A stretch of DNA of 64,000 bases from Gymnothorax reevesii (lineage: Eukaryota > Chordata > Actinopteri > Anguilliformes > Muraenidae): contig CM056576.1 in assembly GCA_029721435.1 (NCBI GenBank), positions 75,037,876 to 75,101,875 of the forward strand. The letters run 5' to 3'. The notes under the pieces were generated by a model. That model searched no databases. It had not been told where the DNA came from and saw only the letters and a list, made by a program, of their open reading frames with translations. Below are positions 10,275-22,458 of this stretch, piece after piece. The position numbers and the translations under genes are program-made. How positions within the stretch are numbered: the first letter of the stretch is position 1; the number at the start of each line of letters is the position of its first letter.

Positions 10275-10814
10275 CGTTGCTAGCCAGTTGCTATGGTGTT
10301 CTGGGTGGTTGTTAGGGTGTTGCTCAGCAGTTGCTATGGTGTTCTGGGTGGTTGTTAGGGTGTTGCTAGGCAGTTGCTATGGTGTTCTGGGTGGTTTCTA
10401 GGAGGTTGCTATGGTGTTCTGGGTGGTTGCTAGGGCGTATTTAGGCAGTTGCTATGGTGTTTTGGGTGGTTGCTAGGTGGTTGCTATGGTGTTCTGGGTG
10501 GTTGCTAGGGCGTTGCTAGGCAGTTGCTATGGTGTTCTGGGTGGTGGCTAGGCGGTTGCTGTGGGGTTCTGGGTGGGTGCTAGGCTGTTGCTAAGGTGTT
10601 CTGGGTGGTTGCTAAGCGGTTGCTATGGTGTTCTGGGTGGTTGCTAGGCTGTTGCTATGGTGTTCTGGGTGGTTGCTAGGGCGTTGCTAGGCAGTTGCTA
10701 TGGTGTTCTGGGTGGTTGCTAGGCAGTTGCTCGGCAGTTGCTATAGCGTTCTGGATGGTTGCTAGGCAGTTGCTATGGTGTTTTGGGTGGTTGCTAGGCG
10801 GTTGCTTTGGTGTT
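10275..10814 (+). repeat. Minisatellite array 3 (540 bp)
   Basis: Short S/L array between truncated modules B and C. It begins directly at the polypurine breakpoint, without the degenerate left edge that other arrays show. This supports an internal array repeat having been joined to the broken tract. Confidence 0.94.
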
Positions 10815-10926
10815 CTGAATATTTGCTTGGGCATTGCTCGACAGTTGCTATGTTGTTCTTGTTGTTGCTCGGGCGTTGATGTGTCTTGTTTGGGGATCGA
10901 GTGAAAACTGGGAGAAGCAGTGAACC
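10815..10926 (+). repeat. Spacer module copy C (leader fragment only)
   Basis: Only about 112 bp of the leader remain, from CTGAATATTTGC to AGAAGCAGTGAACC. Then minisatellite resumes (ATAGGCTGTTG). Polypurine and AT-rich parts are missing. It follows module B by about 0.9 kb. Confidence 0.92.
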
Positions 10927-13900
10927 ATAGGCTGTTGTTATGGTGTTCTGGGTGGTTGCTAGGGCGTTGCTAGGCAGTTGTTATGGTGTCCTGGGTGGTT
11001 GCTAGGCAGTTGCTATGGTGTTCTGGGTGGTTGCTAGGGCGTTAGAAGGTGATTTCTATGGTGTTCTGTGTGGTTGCTAGGGCGTTGCTAGGCAGTTGCT
11101 ATGGTGTTCTGGGTGGTTGCTAGGGCGTTGCTAGGCGGTTGCTATGGTGTTCTGGGTGGTTGCTTGGGCGTTGCTAGGCGGTTGCTATGGTGTTCTGCGT
11201 GGTTGCTAAGGCGTTGCTATGGTGTTCTGGGTGGTTGCTAGGGCGTTGCTAGCTAGTTGCTATGGTGTTCTGGATGGTTGCTAGGCGGTTGCTATGGTGT
11301 TCTGGGTGGTTGCTAGGGTGTTGGTATGGTGTTCTGGGTGGTTGTTAGGCAGTTGCTCTGGTGTTCTGGGTGGTTGCTAGGCGGTTCCTATGGTGTTCTG
11401 GGTGGTAGCTAGGCGGTTGCTATGGTGTTCTGGGTGGTTGCTAGGCGGTTGCTATGGTGTTCTGGGTGGTTGCTAGGCAGTTGCTATGGTGTTCTGGGTG
11501 GTTGCTAGGCGGTTGCTATGGTGTTCTGGGTGGTTGCTAGGCAGTTGCTTAGGTGTTCTGGGTGGTTGCTAGGGCGTTGCTAGGCGGTTGCTATGGTGTT
11601 CTGTGTGGTTGCTAGGGCGTTGCTAGGCAGTTGGTATGGTGTTCTAGGTGGTTGCTAGGGCGTTGGTAGGCGGTTGCTATGGTGTTCTGGGTGGTTGTTC
11701 GGGCGTTGCTAGGCGGTTGCTATGGTGTTCTGCGTGGTTGCTAAGGCGTTGCTATGGTGTTCTGGGTGGTTGCTAGGGCGTTGCTAGGCAGTTACTGTGG
11801 TGTTCTGGATGGTTGCTAGGCGGTTGCTATGGTGTTCTGGGTGGTTGCTAGGGTGTTGCTATGGTGTTCTGGGTGGTTGTTAGGCGGTTGCTCTGGTGTT
11901 CTGGTTGGTTGCTAGGCGGTTGCTATGGTGTTCTGGGTGGTAGCTAGGCGGTTGCTATGGTGTTCTGGGTGGTTGCTAGGCGGTTGCTATGGTGTTCTGG
12001 GTGGTTGCTAGGCAGTTGCTATGGTATTCTGGGTGGTTGCTAGGCGGTGGCTATGGTGTTCTGGATGGTTACTAGGCGGTTGCTTAGGTGTTCTGGGTGG
12101 TGGCTAGGGCGTTGCTAGGCGGTTGCTATGGTGTTCTGGGTGGTTGCTAGGCGGTTGCTTAGGTTTTCTGGGTGGTTGCTAGGGCGTTGCTAGGCAGTTG
12201 CTATGGTGTTCTGGGTGGTTGCTAGGCGGTTGCTTAGGTGTTCTGGGTGGTTGCTAGGGCGTTGCTAGGCAGTTGCTATGGTGTTCTGATGGTTGCTAGG
12301 CGGTTGCTATGGTGTTCTGGGTGGTTGCTAGGGCGTTGCAAGGCAGTTGCTATGGTGTTCTGGGTGGTTGCTAGGGCGTTGCTGTGGTGTTCTGGGTGGT
12401 AGCTAGGCGGTTGCTATTGTGTTCAGGGTGGTTGTTAGGCGGTTGCTATGGTGTTCTGGGTGGTTGCTAGGCGGTTGCTATGGTGTTCTGGGAGGTTGCT
12501 AGGGCATTGCTAGGGGGTTGCTATGGTGTTCTGGGTGGTTGATAGTGGCTTGCTAGGCGGGTGCTATGGTGTTCTGGGAGGTTGCTAGGGCATTGCTAGG
12601 CTGTTTCTATGGTGTTCTGGGTGGTTGCTAGGGCGTTGCTAGGCGGTTGCTATGGTGTTCTAGGTGGTTGTTAGGGTGTTGCTAGGCAGTTGCTATGGTG
12701 TTCTGGGTGGTTGCTAGGCGGTTGCTATGGTGTTCTGGGTGGTTGCTAGGGCGTTGTTAGGCAGTTGCGATGGTGTTTTGGGTGGTAGCTAGGCGGTTGC
12801 TATGGTGTTCTGGGTGGTCGCCAGGGCGTTTTTAAGCAGTTGCTATGGTGTTTTGGGTGGTTGCTAGGTGGTTGCTATGGTGTTCTGGGTGGTTGCTAGG
12901 TGGTTGCGATGGTGTTCTGGGTGGTTGCTAGGTGGTTGCTATGGTGTTCTGAGTGGTTGCTAGGGCGTTGCTAGGCAGTTGCTATGGTGTTCTGGGTGGT
13001 TGCAAGGCGGTTGCTATGGTGTTCTGGGTGGTTGCCAGGGCGTTGTTAGGCAGTTGCTATGGTGTTATGGGTGGTTGCTAGGTGGTTGCTATGATGTTCT
13101 GGGTAGTTGCTAGGCAGTTGCTCTCGTGTTCTGGGTGGTTGCTAGGGCATTGCATGGTGGTTACTATGGTGTTCTGGGTGGTTGCTAGGGCGTTGCTCGG
13201 CAGTTGCTATGGTGTTCTAGGTGGTTGCTATGGTGTTCTGGATGGTTGCTAGGTGGTTGCTATGGTGTTCTGGGTGGTTGCTAGGTGGTTGCTATGGTGT
13301 TCTGGGTGGTTGCTAGGTGGTTGCTATGGTGTTCTGGGTGGTTGCTAGGGCGTTGCTAGGCAGTTGCTATGGTGTTCTGGGTGGTTGCTAGGCGGTTGCT
13401 ATGGTGTTCTCGGTGGTTGCTAGGGCGTTGTTAGGCAGTTGCATTGGTGTTTTGGGTGGTTGCTAGGTGGTTGCTTTGGTGTTCTGGGTGGTTGCTAGGT
13501 GGTTGCTATGGTGTTCTGGGTGGTTGCTAGGTGGTTGCTATGGTGTTCCGGGTGGTTGCTAGGCGGTTGCTATGGTGTTTTGGGTGGTTGCTAGGCGGTT
13601 GCTAAGGTGTTCTGGGTGGTTGCTAGGTGGTTGCTATGGTGTTCTGGGTGGTTGCTAGGCGGTTGCTATGGTGTTCTGGGTGGTTGCTAGGCGGTTGCTA
13701 AGGTGTTCTTGGTGGTTGCTAGGGCGTTGCTAGGCAGTTGCTATGGTGTTTTGGGTGGTTGCTGGGCGGTTACTATTGTTTTCTGGGTGGTTGCTAGGGC
13801 GTTGCTAGGCAGTTGCTATGGTGTTCTGGGTGGTTGCTAGGCGGTTGCTATGGTGTTCTGGGTGGTTGCTAGGGCGTTGCTAGGCAGTTGCCATGGTGTT

Positions 13901-14393
13901 TTGCGTGGTTGCTAGGTGGTTGCTATGGTGTTCTGGGTGGTTGCTAGGTGGTTGCTATGGTGTTCTGGGTGGTTGCTAGGTGGTTGCTATGGTGTTCTGG
14001 GTGGTTGCTAGGGCGTTGCTAGGCATTTGCTATGGTGTTCTGGGTGGTTGCTAGGTGGTTGCTATGGTGTTCTGGGTGGTTGCTAGGTGGTTGCTATGGT
14101 GTTCTGGGTGGTTGCTAGGTGGTTGCTATGGTGTTCTGGGTGGGTGCTAGGCAGTTGCTATGGTGTTCTTAGTGGTTGTTAGGGCGTTGCTAGGCGGTTG
14201 CTATGGTGTTCTGGGTGGTTGCTAGGGCGTTTGCTAGGCAGTTGCTTTGGTGTTCTGAGTGGTTGCTTGGCGGTTGCTATGGTGTTTTGGGTGGTTGCTA
14301 GGGCGTTGCTTGGCAGTTGCTATAGTGTTCTGGGTTGTTGTTAGGCAGTTGCTATGGTGTTTTGGGTGGTTGCTTGGCGGTTGCTATGGTGTT
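10927..14393 (+). repeat. Minisatellite array 4 (3.47 kb)
   Basis: S/L array rich in S repeats. Several near-perfect runs of the S variant GGTTGCTAGGTGG occur at about 13.25-13.35, 13.9-14.0 and 14.05-14.13 kb. A 535-bp tandem duplication lies near its left end. Like array 3 it lacks the conserved degenerate left edge, as expected after the truncated module C. Confidence 0.96.
11080..12150 (+). repeat. 535-bp tandem duplication in array 4
   Basis: TGCGTGGTTGCTAAGG occurs at 11196 and 11731, and CTAGGGTGTTG followed by the GTTGTTAGGC/GTTGCTCTGG pair at 11313 and 11848, both spaced 535 bp. Outer limits are approximate. Confidence 0.8.
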
Positions 14394-14534
14394 CTGAATA
14401 TTTGCTTGGGCATTGCTCGACAGTTGCTATGTTGTTCTTGTTGTTGCTAGGGCGTTGATGTGTCTTGTTTGGGGATCGAGTGAAAACTGGGAGAAGTAGT
14501 GAACCGTACGATTACGAAATTATTTGGAATATTA

Positions 14535-15101
14535 ACAAGGAAGGAAGGAGGGAAAGAAGGAACTAATCAGGGAAGTAAGGAAAGAAGGAATATAGGAAAA
14601 AAAGAAGGAAATCAAAGGAAGGCAGGAAAGAACAAAGGAAAGAAGGCTAGGATGGATGGAAAGAAACAGAGGAATGAAGGAAAGAAGGAAGTAAAGAAGG
14701 AAGGAAAGGAAGAAGGGAAGAAGAAGGATTTAAGTAAAGATAGAAGGAAGGAAGGAAGGATGGAAGTGAGGAAGAAGAAATGAAAAACAGAAGGAAAGAG
14801 AGAACGAAGGAAAGAAAAAGTAAAGAAAGGAAGAGGGAAGGAAAGAGAGGGAAAGCAGAAAGAAGAAAGGAAGAAAGATAAGAAGGATATGAAGGAATGA
14901 AAGAAGGCATGATGGAAGGAAAGAAAAACTAAGGAAGGTAGGAAAGAAAATTGGTAGAGAGGAAGGAGGAAAGGCAGGAAAGAAGGAAAGAAAGAAGAAA
15001 AGAAGGAATGAATAAAGGAAGGAAGGAACGAAGGAAAGAAATAGGAGGGAAAAAGAAAGAAGGAATGACAGAAAATAGAAGGAAGGAAAGCAGTAAGGAA
15101 G
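14535..15101 (+). repeat. Polypurine tract, module D
   Basis: About 567 bp of GGAA/GAAA purine sequence with the same order of rare pyrimidine interruptions as the other modules, showing common descent rather than independent expansion. Confidence 0.94.
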
Positions 15102-15836
15102 CTGTAGTCTCAAGAGAGCCAGATTGTAGTCTCACAGCCTGAGAAACTGACAGTTACAGTAGGTGGTCAGAACACCTGGCACAAGATTCCATTTGCTTAA
15201 TGGCCCTATTGTGATGTCATAATGCCAATGTTAAGTCTATGGGGGGGAAAAATGTATAGTTTTTTATTAATAACTCAAAAAGTATAAAAGTTACAAAGAT
15301 GAAAAATACATTGCACAGGTGTCCTAAGTAAGACCTACGCAACGCAGTTTGAATGAAGTTTCTACGATAAACGGTTGAGGCCCCATTAAGTGTGTTAGAA
15401 GAATAATAATAATAACTAGATAATGTAATTCCAGGGAATTACGTGTGCATTGAAAATGCAAAGTGTAGTTGCATAAGGTGGAGTTTGTAACATATCATTG
15501 CATTATGATATTGGTAGCTACGTTTTTAGGAGGATAATTATGGTAGTGGTGAGGACTTTTATTTTGAAACAGATGTGGACTGAGGAAACAGTTTGCGGGA
15601 GTCATAGTTGATGACAACTGTCATATGGAAATTTTTAATAGTGACATTTTTTAATAGTGAAAAATTGTAGTAAGGACATATATTTTGAGACAAAATTGGG
15701 CAGAAGAAACAGTTGCCGGAAGTCATAGTCGAAAACAATCAGGAGTTGGAATGGCTGAAAGGTTGATAAGTTGAGTAGCTTAAAAAGTTACATTTTTTTA
15801 TTGTAATTTGACATAATGAGGACTGGCTGTAACAGT
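15102..15836 (+). repeat. AT-rich spacer segment, module D
   Basis: Same organisation as in module A, with a short (TAA)n tract. The left E-box half is changed to TAGGTG. Confidence 0.9.
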
Positions 15837-18800
15837 TGTTAGGCAGTTGCTATGGTGTTCTGTGTACTTGTGAGGGTGTTGCTAGGCAGCTGCTATCGTG
15901 TTCTGGGTGGTTGCTAGGGCATTGCTAGGCAGTTGCTATGGTGTTCTGGGTGGTTGATAGGGCGTTGCTAGGCGGTTGCTATGGTGATCTGGGTAGTTGC
16001 TAGGCGGTTGCTATGGCGTTCTGGGTGGTTGCTAGAGTGTTGCTATGGGGTTCTGGGTGGTTGCTAGGCGGTTGCTATGGCATTCTGGGTGGTTACTAGG
16101 GCTTTGCTAAGCAGTTGCTATGATGTTCTGGGTGGTTGCTAGGGCATTGCTAGGTGGTTGCTATGGTGTTCTGGGTGGTTGCTAGGGTGTTGCTAGGCAG
16201 TGGCTATGCTGTTCTGGGTGGTTGCGAGGCCGTTGGTATGGTGGTCTGGGTGGTTGCTATGGCATTGCTAGGCAGTTGCTATTGTGTTCTGGGTGGTTGC
16301 TAGGCCGTTGCTAGGCAGTTGCTTTGGTGTTCTGGGTGGTTGTTAGGGTGGTTGCTATGGCGTTCTGGGTGGTTGCTAGGGCATTGCTAAGCAGTTGCTA
16401 TGGTGTTCTGGGTGGTTGGTAGGGTGTTGCTAGGCAGTTCCTATGGTGTTCCTGGTGGTTGCTAGGCGGTTGCTATGGTGTTCTGGGTGGTTGCTGGGGC
16501 GTTGCTAGGCGGTTGCTATGGTGTTCTGGGTGGTTGCTAGGGCGTTGCTATGGTGTTCTGGGTGGTTGCTAGGTGGTTGCTATGGTGTTCTGGGTGGTTG
16601 CTAGGGTGTTGCTATGGTGTTCTGGGTGGTTGTTAGGCGGTTGCTCTGGTGTTCTGGGTGGTTGCTAGGCGGTTGCTATAGTGTTCTGGGTGGTAGCAAG
16701 GCGGTTGCAGTGGTGTTCTGGGTGGTTGCTAGATCATTGCTAGGCAGTTGCTATGGTGTTCTGGGTTGTTGCTAGGCGGTTGCTATGGTGTTCTGGGTGG
16801 TTGCTAGGCGGTTGCTATGGTGTTCTGGGTGATTGCTAGGGCGTTGCTAGGCAGTTGCTATGGTGTTCTGATGGTTGCTAGGCGGTTGCTATGGTGTTCT
16901 GGGTGGTTGCGATGGCGTTGCTTGGCAGTTGCTATGGTGTTCTGGGTGGTTGCTAGGGCGTTGCGATGGTGTTCTGGGTGGTAGCTAGGCGGTTGCTATG
17001 GTGTTCTGGGTGGTAGCTAGGCGGTTGCTATGGTGTTCTGGGTGGTTGCTAGGGCGTTGCTAGGCAGTTGCTATGGTGTGCTGGGTGGTTGCTAGGCGGT
17101 TGCTATGGTGTTCTGGGAGGTTGCTAGGGCATTGCTAGGCAGTTGCTATGGTGTTCTGGGTGGTTGCTAGGGCCTTGCTAGGCGGTTGCTATGGTGTTCT
17201 GGGAGGTTGCTAGGGCATTGCTAGGCTGTTGCTATGGTGTTCTGGGTGGTTGCTAAGGCGTTGCTAGGCGGTTGCTATGGTGTTCTGGGTGGTTGTTAGG
17301 GTGTTGCTAGGCAGTTGCTATGGTGTTCTGGGTGGGTGCTAGGGGGTTGCTATGGGGTTCTGTGTGGTTGCTAGCCGGTGGCTATGGTGTGCTGGGTGGG
17401 TGCTAGGGCGTTGCTTGGCAGTTGCTATGGTGTTCTGATGGTTGCTAGGCGGTTGCTATGGTGTTCTGGGTGGTTGCTAGGGCATTGCTAGGCAGTTGCT
17501 ATGGTGTTCTGGGTGGTTGCTAGGGTGTTGCTAGGCAGTTGCTATGGTGTTCTCGGTGGTTGCTAGGCAGTTGCAAGGCTGTTGCTATGTTGTTTTGGGT
17601 GGTTGCCAGGGCGTTGCTAGTGAGTTGCTATGGTGTTGTGGGGGGTTGCTAGGCAGTTGCTATGGTGTTCTGGGTGGTTGCTAGGGCGTTGTTAGGCGAT
17701 TTTGATGGTGTTTAGGGTGGTTGCTAGGGCGTTGCTAGGCAGTTGCTATGGTGTTCTGGGTGGTTGCTAGGCGGTTGCTAAGGTGTTCTTGGTGGTTGCT
17801 AGGGCGTTGCTAGGCAGTTGCTATGGTGTTTTGGGTGGTTGCTGGGCGGTTGCTATGGTGTTCTGGGTGGTTGCTGGGGCGTTGCTAGGCAGTTGCTATG
17901 GGGTTCTGGGTGGGTGCAAGGGGGCTGGTATGGTGTGCTGTGTGGTTGATAGGGCGTTGCTAGGCAGTTGTTGTGGTGTTTTGGGTGGTTGCTGGGCGGT
18001 TGCTATGGTGTTCTGGGTGGTTGCTAGGGTGTTGCTAGGCAGTTGCTATGGTGTTCTGGGTGGTTGCTAGGCAATTGCTATGGTGCTCTTGGTGGTTGTT
18101 AGGGCGTTGCAAGGCGGGTGCTATGGTGTTCTGGGTGGTTGATAGGCGGTTGCTATGGTGTTGTGGGTGGTTGCTAGAGCAGTGCTAGGCAGTTGTAATG
18201 GTGTTTTGGGTGGTTGCTAGGCGGTTTCTATGGTGTTCTGATGGTTGCTAGGTGGTTGCTATGGTGTTCTTGGTGGTTGCTAGGGCGTTGCTAGGCAGTT
18301 GCTCTGGTGTTCTGGGTGGTTGCTAGGTGGTTGCTATGGTGTTCTGGGTGGTTGCTAGGGCGTTGCTAGGCAGTTGCTATGGTGTTCTGGGTAGTTGCTA
18401 GGCGGTTGCTATGGTGTTCTGGGTGGTTGCTAGGGTATTGCTAGGCGGTTGCTATGGTGTACCTGGTGGTTGTTAGGGTGTTGCTAGGCAGTTGCTATGG
18501 AGTTCTGGGTGGTTGCTAGGGCATTGCTTGGCGATTGAAATGGTGTTCCAGGTGGATGATAGGGCATTGCTAGGCAGTTGCTTTGGAGTTCTGGGTGGTT
18601 GCAGGGGCATTGCTAGGAGGTTGCAATGATGTTTACGGTGGTTGCTAGGGCGTTGCAAGGCAGTTGCTATGGAGTTCTGGGTGGTAGCTAGGCGGTTGCT
18701 ATGGTGTTCTGGGTGGTTGCTAGGGCGTTGCTAGGCAGTTGTTATGGTGTTCTGGATGGTTGCTAGGCGGTTGCTATGGTGTTCTGGGTGGTAGCTAGGC

Positions 18801-21023
18801 GGTTGCTATTGTGTTCTGGGTGGTTGTTTGGCGGTTGCTCTGGTGTTCTGAGTGGTTGCTAGGCGGTTGCTATGGTGTTCTGGGTGGTTGCTCGGGCGTT
18901 GCTAGGCAGTTGCTATGGAGTTCTGGGTGGTTGCTAGGCGGTTGCTATGGTGTTTTGGGTGGTTGCTAGGCGGTTGCTATGGTGTTCTGGGTGGTTGCTA
19001 GGGCCTTGCTAGGCAGTTGCTATGGTGTTCTGGGTGGTTGATAGGCGGTTGCTATGGTGATCTGGGTGGTTGCTAGGGCGTTGCTAGGCAGTTGCTATGC
19101 TGTGCTGGGTGGTTGCTAGGCGGTTGCTATGGTATTCTGGGAGGTTGCTAGGGCATTGCTAGGCGGTTGCTATGGTGTTCTGGGTGGTTGCTAGGGCCTT
19201 GCTAGGCGGTTGCTATGGTGTTCTGGGAGGTTGCTAGGGCATTGCTAGGCTGTTGCTATGGTGTTCTGGGTGGTTGCTAGGGCGTTGCTAGGCGGTTGCT
19301 ATGGTGTTCTGGGTGGTTGTTAGGGTGTTGCTAGGCAGTTGCTATGGTGTTCTGGGTGGTTGCTAGGCGGTTGCTATGGTGTTCTGGGTGGTTGCTAGGG
19401 CGTTGCTAGGCAGTTGCTATGGTGTTTTTGGTGGTGGCTAGGTGGTTGCTATGATGTTCTGGGTGGTTGCTAGGGCATTGCTAGGCAGTTGCTATGGTGT
19501 TCTGGGTGGTTGCTAGGCGGTTGCTATGGTGTTCTGGGTGGTTGCTCGGGCGTTGCTAGGCAGTTGCTATGGCGTTCTGGGTGGTTGCTAGGCGGTTGCT
19601 ATGGTGTTCTGGGTGGTTGCTAGGGCATTGCTAGGCAGTTGCTTTGGTGTTCTGGGTGGTTGCTAGGCTATTGCCATGGTGTTCTGGGTGGTTGCTAGGG
19701 CGTTGCTAGGCAGTTGCTATGGTGTTTTGGGTGGTTGCTAGGCGGTTGCTATGGTGTTCTGGGTGGTTGCTAGGGCGTTGCTAGGCAGTTGCTATGGTGT
19801 TCTGGGTGGTTGCTAGGGCGTTGCTAGGCAGTTGCCATGGTGTTCTGTGTGGTTGCTAGGGCGTTGCTAGGCAGTTGCTATGGTGTTTTGGGTGGGTGCT
19901 GGGAGGTTGGTATGGGGTTTTGGGTGGTTGCTAGGCGGTTGCCATGGTGTTCGGGGTGGTTGCAAGGGCCTTGCTAGGCAGTTGCTATGGTGTTCTGGGT
20001 GGTTGATAGGCGGTTGCTATGGTGTTCTGGGTGGTTGCTAGGGCGTTGCTAGGAAGTTGTTATGCTGTGCTGGGTGGTTGCTAGGCGGTTGCTATGGTAT
20101 TCTGGGAGGTTGCTAGGGCATTGCTAGGCGGTTGCTATGGTGTCCTGGGTGGTTGCTAGGGCCTTGCTAGGCGGGTGCTATGGTGTTCTGGGAGGTTGCT
20201 AGGGCATTGCTAGGCTGTTGCTATGGTGTTCTGGGTGGTTGCTAGGGCGTTGCTAGGCGGTTACTATTGTGTTCTGGGTGGTGGTTAGGGCGTTGCTAGG
20301 CAGTTTCTATGGTGTTCTAGGTGGTTGTTAGGTCGTTGCTATGGTGTTCTGGGTGGTTGCTAGGGCATTGCTAGGCAGTTGCTATGGTGTTTTTGGTGGT
20401 GGCTAGGTGGTTGCTATGATGTTCTGGGTGGTTGCTAGGGCATTGCTAGGCAGTTGCTATGGTGTTCTGGGTGGTTGCTAGGCGGTTGCTATGGTGTTCT
20501 GGGTGGTTGCTCGGGCGTTTCTAGGCAGTTGCTATGGCGTTCTGGGTGGTTGCTAGGCGGTTGCTATGGTGTTCTGGGTGGTTGCTAGGGCATTGCTAGG
20601 CAGTTGCTTTGGTGTTCTGGGTGGTTGCTAGGCTATTGCCATGGTGTTCTGGGTGGTTGCTAGGGCGTTGGTAGGCAGTTGCTATGGTGTTTTGGGTGGT
20701 TGCTAGGCGGTTGCTATGGTGTTCTGGGTGGTTGCTAGGGCGTTGCTAGGGAGTTGCTATGGTGGTCTGGGTGGTTGCTAGGCAATTGCTATGGTGTTCT
20801 TGGTGGTTGTGAGGGCGTTGTTAGGCGGTTGCTATGGTGTTCTGGGTGGTTGCTAGGGCGTTGCTAGGCAGTTGCTTTGGTGTTCTGAGTGGTTGCTTGG
20901 CGGTTGCTATGGTGTTCTGGGTGGTTGCTAGGGCGTTGCTAGGCAGTTGCTATAGTGTTCTGGATGGTTGCTAGGCAGTTGCTATGGTGTTTTTGGTGGT
21001 TGCTAGGCGGTTGCTTTGTTGTT
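15837..21023 (+). repeat. Minisatellite array 5 (5.19 kb, hybrid)
   Basis: The left edge is type 2 (GGGTAGTTGCTAGG close to GTTGATAGGGC), like arrays 10, 12 and 14, and shares the rare GCTAGATCATTGC repeat (16729) with arrays 10 and 12. From about 18692 the sequence is the 18,511-bp-offset copy of array 1. Around 18520-18660 the repeats are unusually degenerate (GATTGAAATGG, TGTTCCAGGTGG, GATGTTTACGG), close to the junction of the two parts. Confidence 0.95.
18930..20860 (+). repeat. 965-bp tandem duplication, copy in array 5
   Basis: Counterpart of the 965-bp doublet of array 1, carrying the same marker variants in the same order (GCTGTGCTGGG, GTGTTTTTGGTGG, AGGCTATTGCC), each twice. Confidence 0.85.
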
Positions 21024-21169
21024 CTGAATATTTGCTTGGGCATTGCTCGACAGTAGCTATGTTGTTCTTGTTGTTGCTCGGGCGTTGATGTGTCTTGTTT
21101 GGGGATCGAGTGAAAACTGGGAGAAGTAGTGAACCGTACGATTACGAAATTATTTGGAATATTAACAAC

Positions 21170-21726
21170 GAAGGAAGGAGGGAAAGAAGGAACTAATGAG
21201 GGAAGTAAGGAAAGAAGGAATATAGGAAAAAAGAAGGAAATCAAAGGAAGGCAGGAAAGAACAAAGGAAAGAAGGCGAGGATGGATGGAAAGAAACAGAG
21301 GAATGAAGGAAAGAAGGAAGAAAAGAAGGAAGGAAAGGAAGAAGGGAAGAAGAAGGATTTAAGTAAAGATAGAAGGAAGGAAGGAAGGAAGAAGAAATGA
21401 AAAACAGAGGGAAAGAGAGAAGGAAGGAAAGAAAAAGTAAAGAAAGGAAGAGGGAAGGAAAGAGAGGGAAAGCAGAAAGAAGAAAGGAAGAAAGATAAGA
21501 AGGATATGAAGGAATGAAAGAAGGCATGATGGAAGGAAAGAAAAACTAAGGGAGGTAGGAAAGAAAATTGGTAGGGAGGAAGAATGGGAGGAAGGATGAA
21601 AGGCAGGAAAGAAGGAAGTAAAGTAGGAAAGAACGAATAAAGGAAGGAAAGAACAAAGGAAAGAAATAGGAGGAAAAAAGAAAGAAGGAATGACAGAAAA
21701 TAGAAGGAAGGAAAGCAGTAAGGAAG
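21170..21726 (+). repeat. Polypurine tract, module E
   Basis: About 557 bp GGAA/GAAA tract, equal in length to that of A. It lacks A's patch of A-substitutions, so it probably shows the state at the time of duplication. Confidence 0.94.
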
Positions 21727-22458
21727 CTGTAGTCTCAAGAGAGCCAGATTGTAGTCTTACAGCCTGAGAAACTGACAGTTACAGCAGGTGGTCAGAACAC
21801 CTGGCACAAGATTCCATTTGCTCAATGGCCCTATTGTGATGTCATAATGCCAATGTTAAGTTTATGGGGGAAAAATTTATAGTTTTTTATTAATAACTCA
21901 AAAAGTATAAAAGTTACAAAGATGAAAAATACATTGCACAGGTGTCCTAAGTAAGACCTACGCAACGCAGTTTGAATGAAGTTTCTACGATAAACGGTTG
22001 AGGCCGCATTAAGTGTGTTAGAAGAATAATAATAATAACTAGATAATGTAATTCCAGGGAATTACGTGTGCATTGAAAATGCAAAGTGTAGTTGCATAAG
22101 GTGGAGTTTGTAACATATCATTGCATGATGATATTGGCAGCTACGTTTTTAGTAGGATAATTATGGTAGTGGTGAGGACTTTTATTTTGAAACAGATGTG
22201 GACTGAGGAAACAGTTTGCGGGAGTCATAGTTGATGACAACCGTCATATGGAAATTTTTAATAGTAACATTTTTTAATAATGAAGAATTGTAGTAAGGAC
22301 TTATATTTTGAGACAGGATTGGGCAGAAGAAACAGTTGCCGGAAGTCATAGTCGAAAACAATCAGGAGTTGGAATGGCTGAAAGGTTGATAAGTTGAGTA
22401 GCTTAAAAAAATACATTTTTTTATTGTAATTTGACATAATGAGGACTGGCTGTAACAG
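21727..22458 (+). repeat. AT-rich spacer segment, module E
   Basis: Practically identical to the module A segment (732 bp in both), with the short (TAA)n tract and intact E-box pair. Confidence 0.92.

Larger units (their letters stand above)
14394..15836 (+). repeat. Spacer module copy D (complete)
   Basis: Leader 14394-14534, polypurine 14535-15101, AT-rich 15102-15836. It differs from A and E by TTGCTTAATGG in place of TTGCTCAATGG, GGCCCCATTAAG in place of GGCCGCATTAAG, and a longer G run (TATGGGGGGG). The array after it has the 'type 2' left edge shared with I, K and M. Confidence 0.95.
21024..22458 (+). repeat. Spacer module copy E (complete)
   Basis: Leader 21024-21169, polypurine 21170-21726, AT-rich 21727-22458. 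Nearly identical to A, including the shared ATTAACAACGAAGG start of the polypurine tract and TTGCTCAATGG, which other modules lack. Confidence 0.96.
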
